Translations under genes and position numbers: made by a program | Shown: positions 19,423 through 29,216 of the stretch, piece by piece | Layout of the letters: every line of letters begins with the position of its first letter | Position numbering within the stretch: position 1 is the first letter of the stretch | Origin: Verrucomicrobiaceae bacterium E54 | GTDB lineage: Bacteria; Verrucomicrobiota; Verrucomicrobiia; Verrucomicrobiales; Akkermansiaceae | Direction: 5' to 3' | Length of the DNA stretch: 64,000 nucleotides | NCBI GenBank assembly: GCA_022548915.1 | Contig: JAKZES010000013.1 | Location: forward strand, 52,538-116,537 | The notes under the pieces: model-generated | The model's database searches: none | What the model saw: only the letters and a program-made list of their open reading frames with translations | Told to the model about the DNA's origin: nothing

Positions 19423-20907
19423 TCATTCCCCATCGGAGTCACGTTTCCCCGATTTCCTTTTCGTTTGAGGTGGCTCCCAACCCGGTTTGAGTTTTTGGAA
19501 GGTGTCGTAATGCCGCCGATACTCCTCCATCTCGGACCAGGAGTCGCCCCGCTGGGGCTGAGTGACCCGGCCTTCCGGGTAGTCCTTTCCCTCCGCGCTG
19601 GCCTGCACCGACGCCACCACCTTCTCGACCTCGGCCTTCATTTGTGCCACTCGATCGGGATGATCGGCGGACGCATCGGTCGTCTCTCCCGGGTCCTCCT
19701 CCAGGTTGAACAGCGACCACTTGGCATCTCGGCCTTTCCCATCACTCAGGAGTTTGAATGCGCCATCGATCAGGGCGGTTCCCTTGGTCAGAAAGGGGAG
19801 CGGTCGCCTGCGTTCCGGGACGGCTCCCTCGAGGAGCGGGACGATGCTTTCCCCGTCGTGCACCGCCAGCATGGAATCCTCCGGCAGGTCCAGCAGATCG
19901 ACCAGGGTCGGCATGATATCCATCGTCGAAGCCGGGAAGTCGGTCACCGCCGGCTTGACTCGGCCCGGCCACTCGATGATGCCCGGCACCCGGATACCGC
20001 CCTCGTTCAGGCTGCCCTTGAAGCCCTTGAGCCCACCCACCGAGTCGGGATCCGTCGAAAGCCCCCCGTTGTCGCTGGTGTACCAGATGAGCGTGTTCTT
20101 CTCGATCCCGAGATCGCGCAGCCCCTTGCGCAGCATGCCGACGCTGCGGTCCAGGGCGACGATCTCCCCGAGCTGGTCGCCGTGCTTTCCCTCCGGGAAG
20201 CCCTGCCGATCCTCCGGCCTGCCGTTGAACGGGAAGTGCGGCGAGCCATACCAGATGACGGTGAAGGTCGGGCGCGCCCGGTTCTCCCCGATGAACTTGA
20301 GCGCCTCTCGGACCATCAGCTCCGACGACTCGCCTTCCAGGCATTCGAATTGACCGTTGCGGCTCATCAACGGATCCACGTCGAAGTAGTTGGTGGCCGA
20401 CAGCCACAGGTCGAATCCATAGTGACCGGGGTGGTTGGGATCGTCGGGCAGGATGGGCATGCCCGACCCTTTCACACCGTTCAGGTGCCACTTGCCGAAA
20501 TGTGCGGTCGCGTAGCCCGCCTTCCTGAGTGCCTCGGGCAGCGTCTTCTCCTGGAGACACAGCCGCTTATGCAGACCCGGAACGCCGGTGCGCGCAGGCA
20601 GGCGCCCGGTGAGGACGGACGCCCGGGTCGGCGAGCAGACCGGGGCCGCCGCATAGAAGCGGTTGAAGCGGATCCCGGACGCGGCCATCGCGTCGAGGTG
20701 CGGCGTCTTCAGATGGGGATGGCCGTTGTAGCCCACCTGGCCCCATCCCTGATCATCGGCCATCACCAGAATCACATGAGGCCTTTCCGGCTCGGCCAGA
20801 ACTCCGGAGGCCAGGCAGCCGATCAAGACCAGCGGCAGAATGCCCCTCCAAGCAGATCCGATTCGGGAGGCCTCCCAGGTGCCATGCACCCCGCCTCTTT
20901 TTTGCAT
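19423..20907 (-). CDS. Type I sulfatase
   Basis: A 494-aa secreted sulfatase. The start at MQKRGGVHGT gives a long n-region before the hydrophobic GILPLVLIGCLASGVLA. VMADDQGWGQ supplies metal-binding Asp residues, and the formylglycine motif is C91-S-P-T-R. HFGKWHLNGVKGSGMP and YFDVDPLMSRNGQF closely match the sulfatase at 56987 (HFGKWHLNGTIGPGVP, YFDRDPIMSRKGEF), so the two are paralogs likely acting on similar sulfate positions. It is the first gene of a minus-strand set with the beta-helix and iduronate-2-sulfatase-like genes, and is divergent from the GH78 gene. Confidence 0.9.
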   Translation of the reverse strand: MQKRGGVHGTWEASRIGSAWRGILPLVLIGCLASGVLAEPERPHVILVMADDQGWGQVGYNGHPHLKTPHLDAMAASGIRFNRFYAAAPVCSPTRASVLTGRLPARTGVPGLHKRLCLQEKTLPEALRKAGYATAHFGKWHLNGVKGSGMPILPDDPNHPGHYGFDLWLSATNYFDVDPLMSRNGQFECLEGESSELMVREALKFIGENRARPTFTVIWYGSPHFPFNGRPEDRQGFPEGKHGDQLGEIVALDRSVGMLRKGLRDLGIEKNTLIWYTSDNGGLSTDPDSVGGLKGFKGSLNEGGIRVPGIIEWPGRVKPAVTDFPASTMDIMPTLVDLLDLPEDSMLAVHDGESIVPLLEGAVPERRRPLPFLTKGTALIDGAFKLLSDGKGRDAKWSLFNLEEDPGETTDASADHPDRVAQMKAEVEKVVASVQASAEGKDYPEGRVTQPQRGDSWSEMEEYRRHYDTFQKLKPGWEPPQTKRKSGKRDSDGE

Positions 20908-21411
20908 ACTCCGGTCGTTCACTCTCGTGCCAGTGGGGAGGAGAGTCAATCAAGCCTCCAGGCCATCCACCAGTCCCCAAAGCGGGGACGATGAAGGGCC
21001 GCCTCTTCACTCGGCCGTCGTTCCCCCGCTGGTTCCAAGCGGAGAAATAGTGAGAATGGCGCTGGCTCGCGTCGTGTCCCCGTTTTGGGGACTTGCCCCG
21101 ACCAAACTCTCATTTTTAGGCTTTCCTCAATTCCCGTGGGTCGGATCGAATCGCGCTTGAAGGTATTCTCTCGGGTTGCATTCGGACGAATTCTTCACCC
21201 AATGCCGGTTGTTGCCGGTCTTTGGCATCATCCAGACACGTCCGGTCAGAAGCTTCTCCGTTTTCTCCACATGAAGGACCAGCCGGGAGTCCTCGGCGGT
21301 GCCGACGACCGGAAGCCCGAAAGCGCTGGAAGATCAGGGAGCCTTGAAATCGACGAAGGTGCCGAGCCGCAGACAAAGACGTCCGGTTCGGCCCGGCACC
21401 AGGAAAGAACC
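20908..21411. other. Divergent intergenic region with REPIN-like element
   Basis: This 504-bp gap between a minus-strand sulfatase and a plus-strand rhamnosidase holds the repeat at 20964-21094. The stretch 21100-21400 has no convincing gene. AGGAAAG just before 21412 is the ribosome-binding site of the rhamnosidase. Confidence 0.5.
20964..21094. repeat. REPIN-like element, copy 2
   Basis: GTCCCCAAAGCGGGGAC (20973-20989) and GTCCCCGTTTTGGGGAC (21076-21092) form an inverted pair about 86 bp apart. The left unit with its flank, from catccacca onward, is identical over 26 bp to copy 1 at 599-624, while the sequence between the units differs. Both copies lie between divergent carbohydrate genes. 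Confidence 0.6.
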
Positions 21412-24099
21412 ATGAGAACCCAAAGATGGATCCATGCGATCGTGGGATCGCTAGTCTTTGCCGCGGGCGGGGCGCCCGCCGTTGCCAGCGACTCCTTCTC
21501 GGTCGACGACCTCCGCTGCGAAGACCTGGTGAACCCTGTGGGCATCGATGCGGCCAAGCCGAGGCTGAGTTGGCGGATGGAGGCGGAGCACCACGGAGCG
21601 GCACAGACGGCTTACCGCGTGCTCTGCGCGACGTCCCCTGAATTGCTTCAGGAGGGGGCGGCGGACCTGTGGGACTCGGGCAGGATCGAGACCGACCGGA
21701 GCCGGCATATCGGATACGGAGGGAAGAAGCTCCCGCGTGGCGTGCGCTGTCACTGGACCGTGCGGACATGGAACGAGAAGGGAGACGCCTCCGACTGGTG
21801 CCGTCCCGGTTCCTGGACCACCTTTGACATGACGTCTTCCGGCGACTGGAAGGCGGAGTGGATCACGCAGAGCCACAAGGGTTCCGCGACTCCCTGGCTG
21901 CGCCGGTCGTTCCAGCTCGAGGACGCCCCCGAAAAGGCATTCATTTACGTCAATGCGCTGGGTTACTTCCAGCTGTTCATCAATGGCGAGAGGGTCGGGA
22001 GCGATGAGTTCGCTCCGCATGTGGGGCAGTATGACAAGCGCACATTCTGCATCACCTACGATGTGGCGAAGTACCTGCGGCAAGGGAAGAACACGCTCGG
22101 CTTCTGGCTGGGAAGCGCGTGGAACCGCCGCGGGGCAGGCGTGAAGACGACCCCTTCCGTGCGGGCGCAGCTCGAGATGGTGGATGCCGGGGGCAAGGCA
22201 ACGACCGTGATCACTGATCGGAAGTGGCGGGCCAAGCCCAGTTCAATGTCCCATACGGGCGGGTGGAAGTGGAACGACTTTGGGGGCGAGGTGCATGATG
22301 GCCGGCTGGACGAGCCCACCTGGGCGAACCCCGACCATGACGACAGCGCCTGGTCCCCTGCGGCGCCGGGCAATGTCTCCACATCCGCCATCTCTGCTGA
22401 AATGCTTCAGCGCAGTCGCGTCATCGAAACGATCCTTCCGGTGAAGGTGGAGAGGGTCGGGGCCGCCACGTCCGCCCCCTCGTGGCTGGTCGACATGGGC
22501 AAGGCGATGACGGGGACCTTCGAGATCACCTTCCCAAAAGCTCCAAAGGGGCACGAAGTTTCGATGGAGTTTGGCGACTCGATCGGCAAGGGCGGGCGGC
22601 TCAACAGCTTCAGGCAGGCAAGCATCTACATCTGCCGCGGCAGCGGCACCGAGCGGTTCCGGAACCGCTTCAACTACGCCAGTTGCCGCTACATCCGCAT
22701 CACCAACGCCCCCGAAGGCGAGATCACCCCCGATGACATCAAGGGCTTCCTCATCAGCACGGATCTGCCCAGGGCCGGCACGTTCAGGTGTTCGGATCCA
22801 ACGCTCAACGGAATTCAGGAAATGACCGAGCACACCCTTCGCTGCCTCATGCTCGGAGGCTACCAGGTCGACTGCCACTCCCGGGAGCGCCAGGGTTATG
22901 GGGGCGACGCGCACTCGTCGCTGGATACCACGCTCTGCCTGCTGCGTTCCGACGCCTTCTACCGCAAGTGGACGCGGGACTGGGTTGACCAGCAGGAACC
23001 CGATGGCGGGCTGACCTACACGTCGCCCGCCTCCAGCCACGGCGGAGGTCCGTTCTGGTGCGGCTTCCTCACGGCCGCCACCCTCAAGCACTACCATCAC
23101 TACGGCGACCTCTCCATGGTCGAGCGCAACTACCCGGCCATCAAGAAGTGGCTGGAACTCGCGCAGAGCAAGACGGTGGATGACCTGCAGCAGAAGTTCT
23201 GCGGTGGATGGTATCTCGGCGACTGGGCCTCGCCGCAGGGAATCGACGACAAGAAGAATGCCGAAATCTTCATCCAGCCCTACATGTGCCACGCGCTCGA
23301 GCAGGCAGCCACGCTCGCGGATGTCCTGGGCAAGAACGGGGACGCGGCAACCTTCCGCCGCTGGGCCCGGGCCCGCGGCGAAGCGACGCATCAGAAGTTC
23401 TACGATCCGCAGGGCGGGAAATACGGCAGCGGCGACCAGGTGACCTACATCCTGCCACTCGCGGCGGGGATCGTTCCCGAGGCGTTGAAGGACGGGGTCT
23501 TCGCCGGATTCGAAAACACGCTCAGGGAAAAGAACAAGGGGCATCTGTCCACCGGCCTCTCGGGCACCTACATGATGGTCCAGTACCTGCAGGGCATCGG
23601 CCGCGACGACTTGATCCATCTCTTCGCCTCAAAGACGACCTACCCGTCATGGGGCTACATGATTGAAAACGGGGCCACGGCGACGTGGGAGCACTGGAAC
23701 GGCAAGGCCTCCCGCATCCACAACTGCTACAACAACATCGCCTCGTGGTTCATCCAGGGACTGGCCGGCATCCGCCCGGATCCGGCTGAACCCGGATTCA
23801 AGAACGCGGTGATCCGGCCGGCCATCCTTGATGATTTGAGCCAGGTGGAAGCCAGCCACGACTCGGTTTACGGGACGATCCGCAGCCATTGGAAACGCGA
23901 GGGGAACACGATCACGATGAACGTTCGCATCCCCGCCAACTCCACGGCGACCATTCATGTCCCCGCCACCGACACCGGGAGTGTGGCGGTCAACGGCCGG
24001 CCGGTCGATGCCGCCCCGCATGTCGAACTCGTCCAGGTGCAGGACGGACGGGTGCTGCTGCAGGTCGAGTCGGGCAGCTATGAGATCGTCAGCAGATAG
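21412..24099 (+). CDS. GH78 alpha-L-rhamnosidase
   Basis: An 895-aa secreted enzyme. ATG 21412 is chosen for its AGGAAAG ribosome-binding site and the signal peptide MRTQRWIHAIVGSLVFAAGG. Fibronectin-like and beta domains precede an (alpha/alpha)6 barrel. The GH78 general-acid region reads VDCHSRERQGYGGDAHSS (Glu about 492); the second expected Glu is in TATWEHWNG (about 760). The C-terminus is the usual beta-sandwich (VPATDTGSVAVNG). GH78 releases terminal alpha-L-rhamnose by inversion. The acid-region sequence differs from the standard CPQRDERLGWTGD of the second GH78 at 58527, so specificity may differ. It is followed after 525 bp by a heparinase-like gene. Confidence 0.88.
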   Translation: MRTQRWIHAIVGSLVFAAGGAPAVASDSFSVDDLRCEDLVNPVGIDAAKPRLSWRMEAEHHGAAQTAYRVLCATSPELLQEGAADLWDSGRIETDRSRHIGYGGKKLPRGVRCHWTVRTWNEKGDASDWCRPGSWTTFDMTSSGDWKAEWITQSHKGSATPWLRRSFQLEDAPEKAFIYVNALGYFQLFINGERVGSDEFAPHVGQYDKRTFCITYDVAKYLRQGKNTLGFWLGSAWNRRGAGVKTTPSVRAQLEMVDAGGKATTVITDRKWRAKPSSMSHTGGWKWNDFGGEVHDGRLDEPTWANPDHDDSAWSPAAPGNVSTSAISAEMLQRSRVIETILPVKVERVGAATSAPSWLVDMGKAMTGTFEITFPKAPKGHEVSMEFGDSIGKGGRLNSFRQASIYICRGSGTERFRNRFNYASCRYIRITNAPEGEITPDDIKGFLISTDLPRAGTFRCSDPTLNGIQEMTEHTLRCLMLGGYQVDCHSRERQGYGGDAHSSLDTTLCLLRSDAFYRKWTRDWVDQQEPDGGLTYTSPASSHGGGPFWCGFLTAATLKHYHHYGDLSMVERNYPAIKKWLELAQSKTVDDLQQKFCGGWYLGDWASPQGIDDKKNAEIFIQPYMCHALEQAATLADVLGKNGDAATFRRWARARGEATHQKFYDPQGGKYGSGDQVTYILPLAAGIVPEALKDGVFAGFENTLREKNKGHLSTGLSGTYMMVQYLQGIGRDDLIHLFASKTTYPSWGYMIENGATATWEHWNGKASRIHNCYNNIASWFIQGLAGIRPDPAEPGFKNAVIRPAILDDLSQVEASHDSVYGTIRSHWKREGNTITMNVRIPANSTATIHVPATDTGSVAVNGRPVDAAPHVELVQVQDGRVLLQVESGSYEIVSR

Positions 24100-24624
24100 C
24101 GCCTGCCCGCCGCCGGGATGGAATTCGCCCGTCCGCCAGGATTGAACGAAGATGAAGCGACAATCGACGCCGCCGTGATCAGGGTCAGCTTGATTGACAA
24201 GGAATTGCTTTCCGGGCCGGCCGAGACCGGCCCGCCACTGGGCGGCTCAGGGATCGGGCGGGAGGGGGTTCGACGTACTCCTCGCCGACGATGCGGAAAC
24301 TCTCGCGGAAACCTGTCTCCGGCTGGAGCTGGACAAGACGCCCCCTTCCTTCCCGCGCCTTCTTCAGAACTCCCGGCCACCCATTCTCTTCCAGTTTCTT
24401 GCTCGGAGGAAGACCCGTGGTGCAGAGGCGAAACCGATTCTCAAGACCGGCTCTGCCCAATCCTACCGCGCGCCCAAGGACCGCCTGCGGCTTTGGTTCG
24501 AATGGCCGAGTTACCGATTGAAATCACGGCTGTCCAAGTGGACCCATTCATGTTCCTTGAATTCGCCCGTTTCGCGGTTCGTGTTGCTCGCGACTCTTGA
24601 TCAGCCCATGACCTGCTCCAACGC
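24100..24624. other. 525-bp intergenic region, no confident gene
   Basis: A perfect 8-bp hairpin (CGGGCCGG / CCGGCCCG) at 24213-24234 lies about 110 bases after the rhamnosidase and could be a processing or termination signal, though it lacks a T-tract. A minus-strand open frame at 24185-24460 encodes a peptide with a protein-like stretch (GWPGVLKKAREGRGRLVQL), but it has no recognisable domain. It could be a gene remnant. Confidence 0.35.
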
Positions 24625-27600
24625 ATGAACTTCCCTGGAATCACTTCCGCCGCTCGCCTGGGACTGGTGCTTGCCCTGCTCCAGTCGGAAGCGCTGGCAG
24701 GCGAATTGATTGCCCTGACCTCCGACCGCGATATTCGTGAGAACGGCACCTTGTGGGATGTCACGAGGACGGTTCTCCAGCCGGGCGGATCCGGCGATCC
24801 CGCGCTGGATCGCTGCAGCGTGCTTGTCTTCCAGTTGCCGGATCTCGGCGGGGTCGCAGAGCCCTTTCAGAACGCGAGCCTGCGCGTCCAGCTGGCGGAT
24901 ACCACCGCCAGCTCATCGACCACCCTGCCCGATGTCGATCTCTACGGACTGGGTCGGCGATCCAGCCCCGAAGTGCTGGTCAGCGACTACTACGGGGAAA
25001 CGGCGGTCCCCGACCCGACGAATGCCACACGCCTCCAAGCCAGCTTCCTGACCAAGGACTCGCCGAACGGATTGATCGAAACCAACCCCATCGGCATCGG
25101 CGCCCTGCGGTCCTACCTCAATGAACAATACGCCAGCGGTGCGGGAATCGGGGACTACGTCTTCCTGAGGCTGAGTACCACTTCGCCCAGCTCGGCGGTC
25201 AGGCGCTACACCCTCCTCTCATCGGACGGAGGTTCGAACGAACCGAACGTCACCAAGCCCCGCATCGTTTACAATGACTCCAGCATTTCCTTGCTGCGCC
25301 CGTTCATCTGGGTCGATGACGACGACAAGGCGGGGATCAACCAGAAGATCGCCGAGCAGCCCTGGGCGGCGAGTGTTTACTCGGGGATGGTGAGCCGCGT
25401 TGCGGCGGACCTGGGCCGCCATCAGTCGGACCGTGACGCCTATCTCCGTGAGATGCCCATCCTCTGGAATGAAAGCCCGCCGGCCTTCAAGACCATCCCT
25501 GCCTACTCGGAGAGCTCGGTTCGGTTTGCCATCGTCAACAAGTTCAACGACGCGCTGGATTCGGCGGTTCTGTTCTATCTGAGCGGGGATGAGAAGTACG
25601 CCCGTTGTGCGGCCGACATCCTGCACAACTCGATCCAGGCCCTGCTGGCGGTGTCGCCCTCGACGAACACGACGAACGGCGGCTGGATTTTCCAGAATGA
25701 CCTGCTGAAAGAAGCCCGGGCCATCGGTTGCCAGCTTCCGATCGTCTATGATTTCCTGTTCAACTGGCTTCTGGTCAACCAGGTCCATGACGTCGCTTCC
25801 GCGCAGATGGTGGACTTCGACTTCGACGATGCTCAGGAGGTGTTCCGCACCTACGACCAACTGTGCCGGGATCACGGGAATGGAGACAACAACTGGTCGG
25901 CCCTGATGTCGGTCTGCCAGATGAACAACCTGCTGGCGCTGGACTCGAAAACGGAACGCGATGCCGCCCTCCAGGTGCTGATCCACGATGGAACGTCGCG
26001 GCAGGCCTCGATTGTGGATGATTACAACACGGCCTACTCCGACCCCGGCGATGTCTGGCCCGAGTCGCTGCAGTATGCCAATGCGGTATCCACGCTTCGC
26101 TCCTTCGAGATGGCGGTCTGCGAGCGCTTCGATCCGTCAACGAACCTGTTCGCCAACTATCCGAACCTGCCGACGAGCGTCTCGCGCCTGCTCTATTTCC
26201 GATACCCGAACAAGGTCGACCAGATCAGCTTCGGCGACGGCCCCCGGGATGTGGAGAGCGAACCCTACTTCTATTACGAACTCATCTACGCCCATGCCCA
26301 TGAGATCGGCGACACGCAGCTGATCGAGAAATACGGTCCGCTGATCAAGGCGGGGATTGATGCCGGGCGACACAATCGATCCGCCCTGGCGGACTTCATT
26401 CCGCTCGGTGCCCAGAACACCCACCTGCAGCTGCTCTGGTTCGCTCCCACCGTCTCCGGGGTTGCCGGTGAGCCCGAGCTGCCGAGGACGGACGAGCTGC
26501 CCTTTGCCGGGATCTTGCTGCAGCGGAATGTGCCGGAAACCAGTGCCTTGAACTACGGGCTGATGGGCTTTGTGGGCGGCGCCTCCTTCACGCACAGCCA
26601 TGCCAGCGGCATGAGCATGGAACTCTACGGGGCGGGGCACGTGATGGGGGCCAAGTCCGGGCGGAGCGACTATGGCACCACCCTCCACGAAAACTACTAC
26701 CGCCTCTTCGCCTCCAACAACACCGTCATCGTCAATGGCGCCTCGCGGGGTGACGGGGGCTGGCAGGACATCGGCATCAACAAGGTGCAGCGCGTCGCGA
26801 TGGAGCCCGAGCCCTTCGAGGAGGCGGTCTCCGATGTCTTTTCCTTCACCTGCAGCTCGTTTCAGGACGACAAGGGCACCCAGGCCGAAGCCGGCCAGCA
26901 GCGCACGCTCGCGATCGTGCGCAGCTCGCCGACCACCGGTTTCTATGTGGATGTCTTTCGCTCGGACTCGAGCCTGGACAACGAATACCACGACTACATC
27001 TACCGGAACATCGGCGACCTGAACCCGGCCATCCAAGCCGATGGATCCATCCTCAGCCTGACGAGCTCCCCGAATCGATTCCAGAGCGACATCGGCGATT
27101 CCTACCAGCAACCGGGCTGGCGTTACTTCAGCGATACCAGCGTCTCCACCGCGACCTCGGATCCTCTCTTCGTTCGCTTCAAGGCGACGATCGGCGGGCG
27201 CGTGAGCCGAATGGACATGCGCATGCCGACCATCGCCAGCCGCGAGATCGCGAGAGTGGCTTCGCCACCGATCGTCGACGCCCCGTCCCCCTACCATTCC
27301 AGAAACGCGCCCGCGGTCGTCGTTCGTCAGACGGGTGAGGCGTGGAAGAATCCCTTCGTCAGCGTCTTCGAACCATCGTTCGAATCCGACGGCTCGACCG
27401 TGCAATCGGTGGAAGCTTTCTCGCAGGGCGGCGTTGTCCGGTGTGTGAAGGTCGAGAGCGTGGTCGATGGTGAGAGTGTGACGCATTATGTGGTCAGCAA
27501 TCCCCAAGCCACGCAGACGTTCAGCAACAGTGGGATCGGGATCAGCTTCACCGGACGGTTCGGCATCGTGGAGGATCGTGAGGACGGAACCGTTCGAATG

Positions 27601-28152
27601 TATCTTGGTGCGGGCAGCGCCATCCAGTATCAGGGAAACAGCCTCACCTCCAACGGAGGGGGCAACACGCAGGCGGAGGCCGTGCTCGTTCCCTATTTCG
27701 ATCCCTCCGTCCGCAGCAATTCGGCCATCACCGTGACGGAGGCGCCGAAGCAGGGCTATGCGCTTTGGGCGTCCACCCACGCGCCGAACAGCCTGCCGAC
27801 TGACGATTTCGACCAGGACGGGGTGATGAACGCCGTCGAGTACGTGCTGGGAGGCAGCCATCTCGCGAACGACTTGGAGAAGCTGCCCACCGTGACGCGG
27901 GAGGGCGACCGCGTGGACTTCCGCTTCCGGCGTTCCCAGGCCTCCATTGACGGTCAGACCACCTTGCAGGTCGAGGTCGGCAATTCGCCGGATGACCTCG
28001 CCGAGATCCATCCCGTGCCCGATGGAGCGGTATCTGCAAGTCCGGGTCTGAGTGTGGTCAAGGACGTCGTCAGCGGCTATGACGAAATCACCTTCAGCAT
28101 GGAGGTGGATGCCGCCGAGAAGAAGTTCATCCGCCTCCGAACCACCCCCTGA
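24625..28152 (+). CDS. Heparinase II/III-like secreted polysaccharide lyase candidate
   Basis: A 1175-aa protein with a signal peptide (MNFPGITSAARLGLVLALLQ, cleavage near ALAG). An N-terminal jelly-roll-like domain (about 25-215) is followed by an alpha toroid (FNWLLVNQVHDVASAQMVDF, GNGDNNWSALMSVCQMNNLL) and a beta domain with FTHSHASGMSMELYGAGHVM and FASNNTVIVNGASRG, the pattern of heparinase II/III-family lyases. The C-terminus (about 1045-1175) has an Asp-rich hinge (TDDFDQDGVMNAVEYVLGG) and a beta module ending KKFIRLRTTP, like the C-terminal modules of the large sulfatases. Lyases of this fold cleave uronate-containing polymers by beta-elimination. The exact family cannot be assigned. 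Confidence 0.75.
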   Translation: MNFPGITSAARLGLVLALLQSEALAGELIALTSDRDIRENGTLWDVTRTVLQPGGSGDPALDRCSVLVFQLPDLGGVAEPFQNASLRVQLADTTASSSTTLPDVDLYGLGRRSSPEVLVSDYYGETAVPDPTNATRLQASFLTKDSPNGLIETNPIGIGALRSYLNEQYASGAGIGDYVFLRLSTTSPSSAVRRYTLLSSDGGSNEPNVTKPRIVYNDSSISLLRPFIWVDDDDKAGINQKIAEQPWAASVYSGMVSRVAADLGRHQSDRDAYLREMPILWNESPPAFKTIPAYSESSVRFAIVNKFNDALDSAVLFYLSGDEKYARCAADILHNSIQALLAVSPSTNTTNGGWIFQNDLLKEARAIGCQLPIVYDFLFNWLLVNQVHDVASAQMVDFDFDDAQEVFRTYDQLCRDHGNGDNNWSALMSVCQMNNLLALDSKTERDAALQVLIHDGTSRQASIVDDYNTAYSDPGDVWPESLQYANAVSTLRSFEMAVCERFDPSTNLFANYPNLPTSVSRLLYFRYPNKVDQISFGDGPRDVESEPYFYYELIYAHAHEIGDTQLIEKYGPLIKAGIDAGRHNRSALADFIPLGAQNTHLQLLWFAPTVSGVAGEPELPRTDELPFAGILLQRNVPETSALNYGLMGFVGGASFTHSHASGMSMELYGAGHVMGAKSGRSDYGTTLHENYYRLFASNNTVIVNGASRGDGGWQDIGINKVQRVAMEPEPFEEAVSDVFSFTCSSFQDDKGTQAEAGQQRTLAIVRSSPTTGFYVDVFRSDSSLDNEYHDYIYRNIGDLNPAIQADGSILSLTSSPNRFQSDIGDSYQQPGWRYFSDTSVSTATSDPLFVRFKATIGGRVSRMDMRMPTIASREIARVASPPIVDAPSPYHSRNAPAVVVRQTGEAWKNPFVSVFEPSFESDGSTVQSVEAFSQGGVVRCVKVESVVDGESVTHYVVSNPQATQTFSNSGIGISFTGRFGIVEDREDGTVRMYLGAGSAIQYQGNSLTSNGGGNTQAEAVLVPYFDPSVRSNSAITVTEAPKQGYALWASTHAPNSLPTDDFDQDGVMNAVEYVLGGSHLANDLEKLPTVTREGDRVDFRFRRSQASIDGQTTLQVEVGNSPDDLAEIHPVPDGAVSASPGLSVVKDVVSGYDEITFSMEVDAAEKKFIRLRTTP

Positions 28153-28302
28153 TCAAGCCCCTGGCTTGCCACTCGTGTCATCGTCGGAGATTCCGGGTCT
28201 CACTCGGAAGAACCCCGTCTCGCCGGGTATCTCGCAGGTCCAGTTGCCTGCCGGCACCGTCTCCGGATCGTCGATCCCGATTCCCCGCGATTATCGCGAG
28301 GG

Positions 28303-29121
28303 CTAACGGCTTATCAGTTTTTCCCACGCCTCCATCGACCGCGAAAGATTCTCCTTCGCATCGATCTTGATATTGAAGCACTGGAGGCCCACCGCTCCCC
28401 GGTAATCCATCCCGCGCAGCATTCCCAACAACCCGGCTTGATCGAACGTGCCCTCGTCCAGCGGGCGGATCAGCGTACCCCAATCCTTGCCATCCGCATC
28501 CGCGCCACAGATGCTCACACTCCAAAGCCAGGGTTTCGCCTCCCGGAGTGTCGCGGCGAGATCATCGCCGCTCTGGACTTTCAGAAAGTGGCAGAGGTTG
28601 AACGCCACCCCCACATTCTCCATTCCCGCCGCCTTGGCAATGCGCGCCGCGTGATCCACCCGCTCGATGTGGAAATTGACGTGCGGATAAAGCACCACCT
28701 TCAACCCCGCATCCTTCGCCAATCCGGCGATTTCCCGGACAAAAGCGACCGCCTGCTCGTCATTCGGATTCCTCCCCCTCTGGACGTAGAGTTCCACCAA
28801 CGCGCCGGTTCCCTTCAGATGGTCGATCGCCTCGGCCACTTCCCTGCCATACTCGAATCCATCCGCACTCACCTTGCCGCCAACGTAGACACTGAAAACC
28901 TTGAGCCCCTCGCCCTCGCATGCCGCCAGCAAACCCGCCACATCCCGCGGATAAACCGAACCGATCCCGGCGTAGCCCAGCTTCTTCACCGCACGCACCC
29001 CTTTTTCCAACGACCCGAACTTCACCCCGTTTTGAAACGGATAAAAGGCAGGCGCGAACGGCGCCTCCTCCGCTCCACGCATTGGCATCACGAGACAAAC
29101 GAAAATCAGCAGAGCACGCAT
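28303..29121 (-). CDS. TIM-barrel protein, sugar phosphate isomerase/epimerase family (exported)
   Basis: A 272-aa protein with a signal peptide (MRALLIFVCLVMPMRGAEEA) and a xylose-isomerase-like TIM barrel. Recognisable blocks are VKKLGYAGIGSVYP, LKVVLYPHVNFHIE, NVGVAFNLCHFLK and TLIRPLDEGTFDQ. His and Glu residues fit a metal-binding lyase or epimerase. It is divergent from an EKP-type Gfo/Idh oxidoreductase (29217), 95 bp away. The same two families are adjacent at 41357-44740, where the TIM-barrel gene is interrupted by an insertion sequence. TIM-barrel proteins of this type act as lyases on 3-keto-glycosides in Bacteroides, which is the most likely role here. Confidence 0.82.
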   Translation of the reverse strand: MRALLIFVCLVMPMRGAEEAPFAPAFYPFQNGVKFGSLEKGVRAVKKLGYAGIGSVYPRDVAGLLAACEGEGLKVFSVYVGGKVSADGFEYGREVAEAIDHLKGTGALVELYVQRGRNPNDEQAVAFVREIAGLAKDAGLKVVLYPHVNFHIERVDHAARIAKAAGMENVGVAFNLCHFLKVQSGDDLAATLREAKPWLWSVSICGADADGKDWGTLIRPLDEGTFDQAGLLGMLRGMDYRGAVGLQCFNIKIDAKENLSRSMEAWEKLISR

Positions 29122-29216
29122 CTTGCTGCCGCTACGCGGCCCGCAACCTGGATCTGTCATCCACCGCCGGGCCCCGGCTTGTAAGACATTTCCAAACCCG
29201 CTCGTTTCCACCGCCC

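Noticed and set aside
26137..28011. Long open frame antisense to the heparinase-like gene
   Set aside because: Same explanation: low-complexity composition with no family features, opposite a gene with clear domains.
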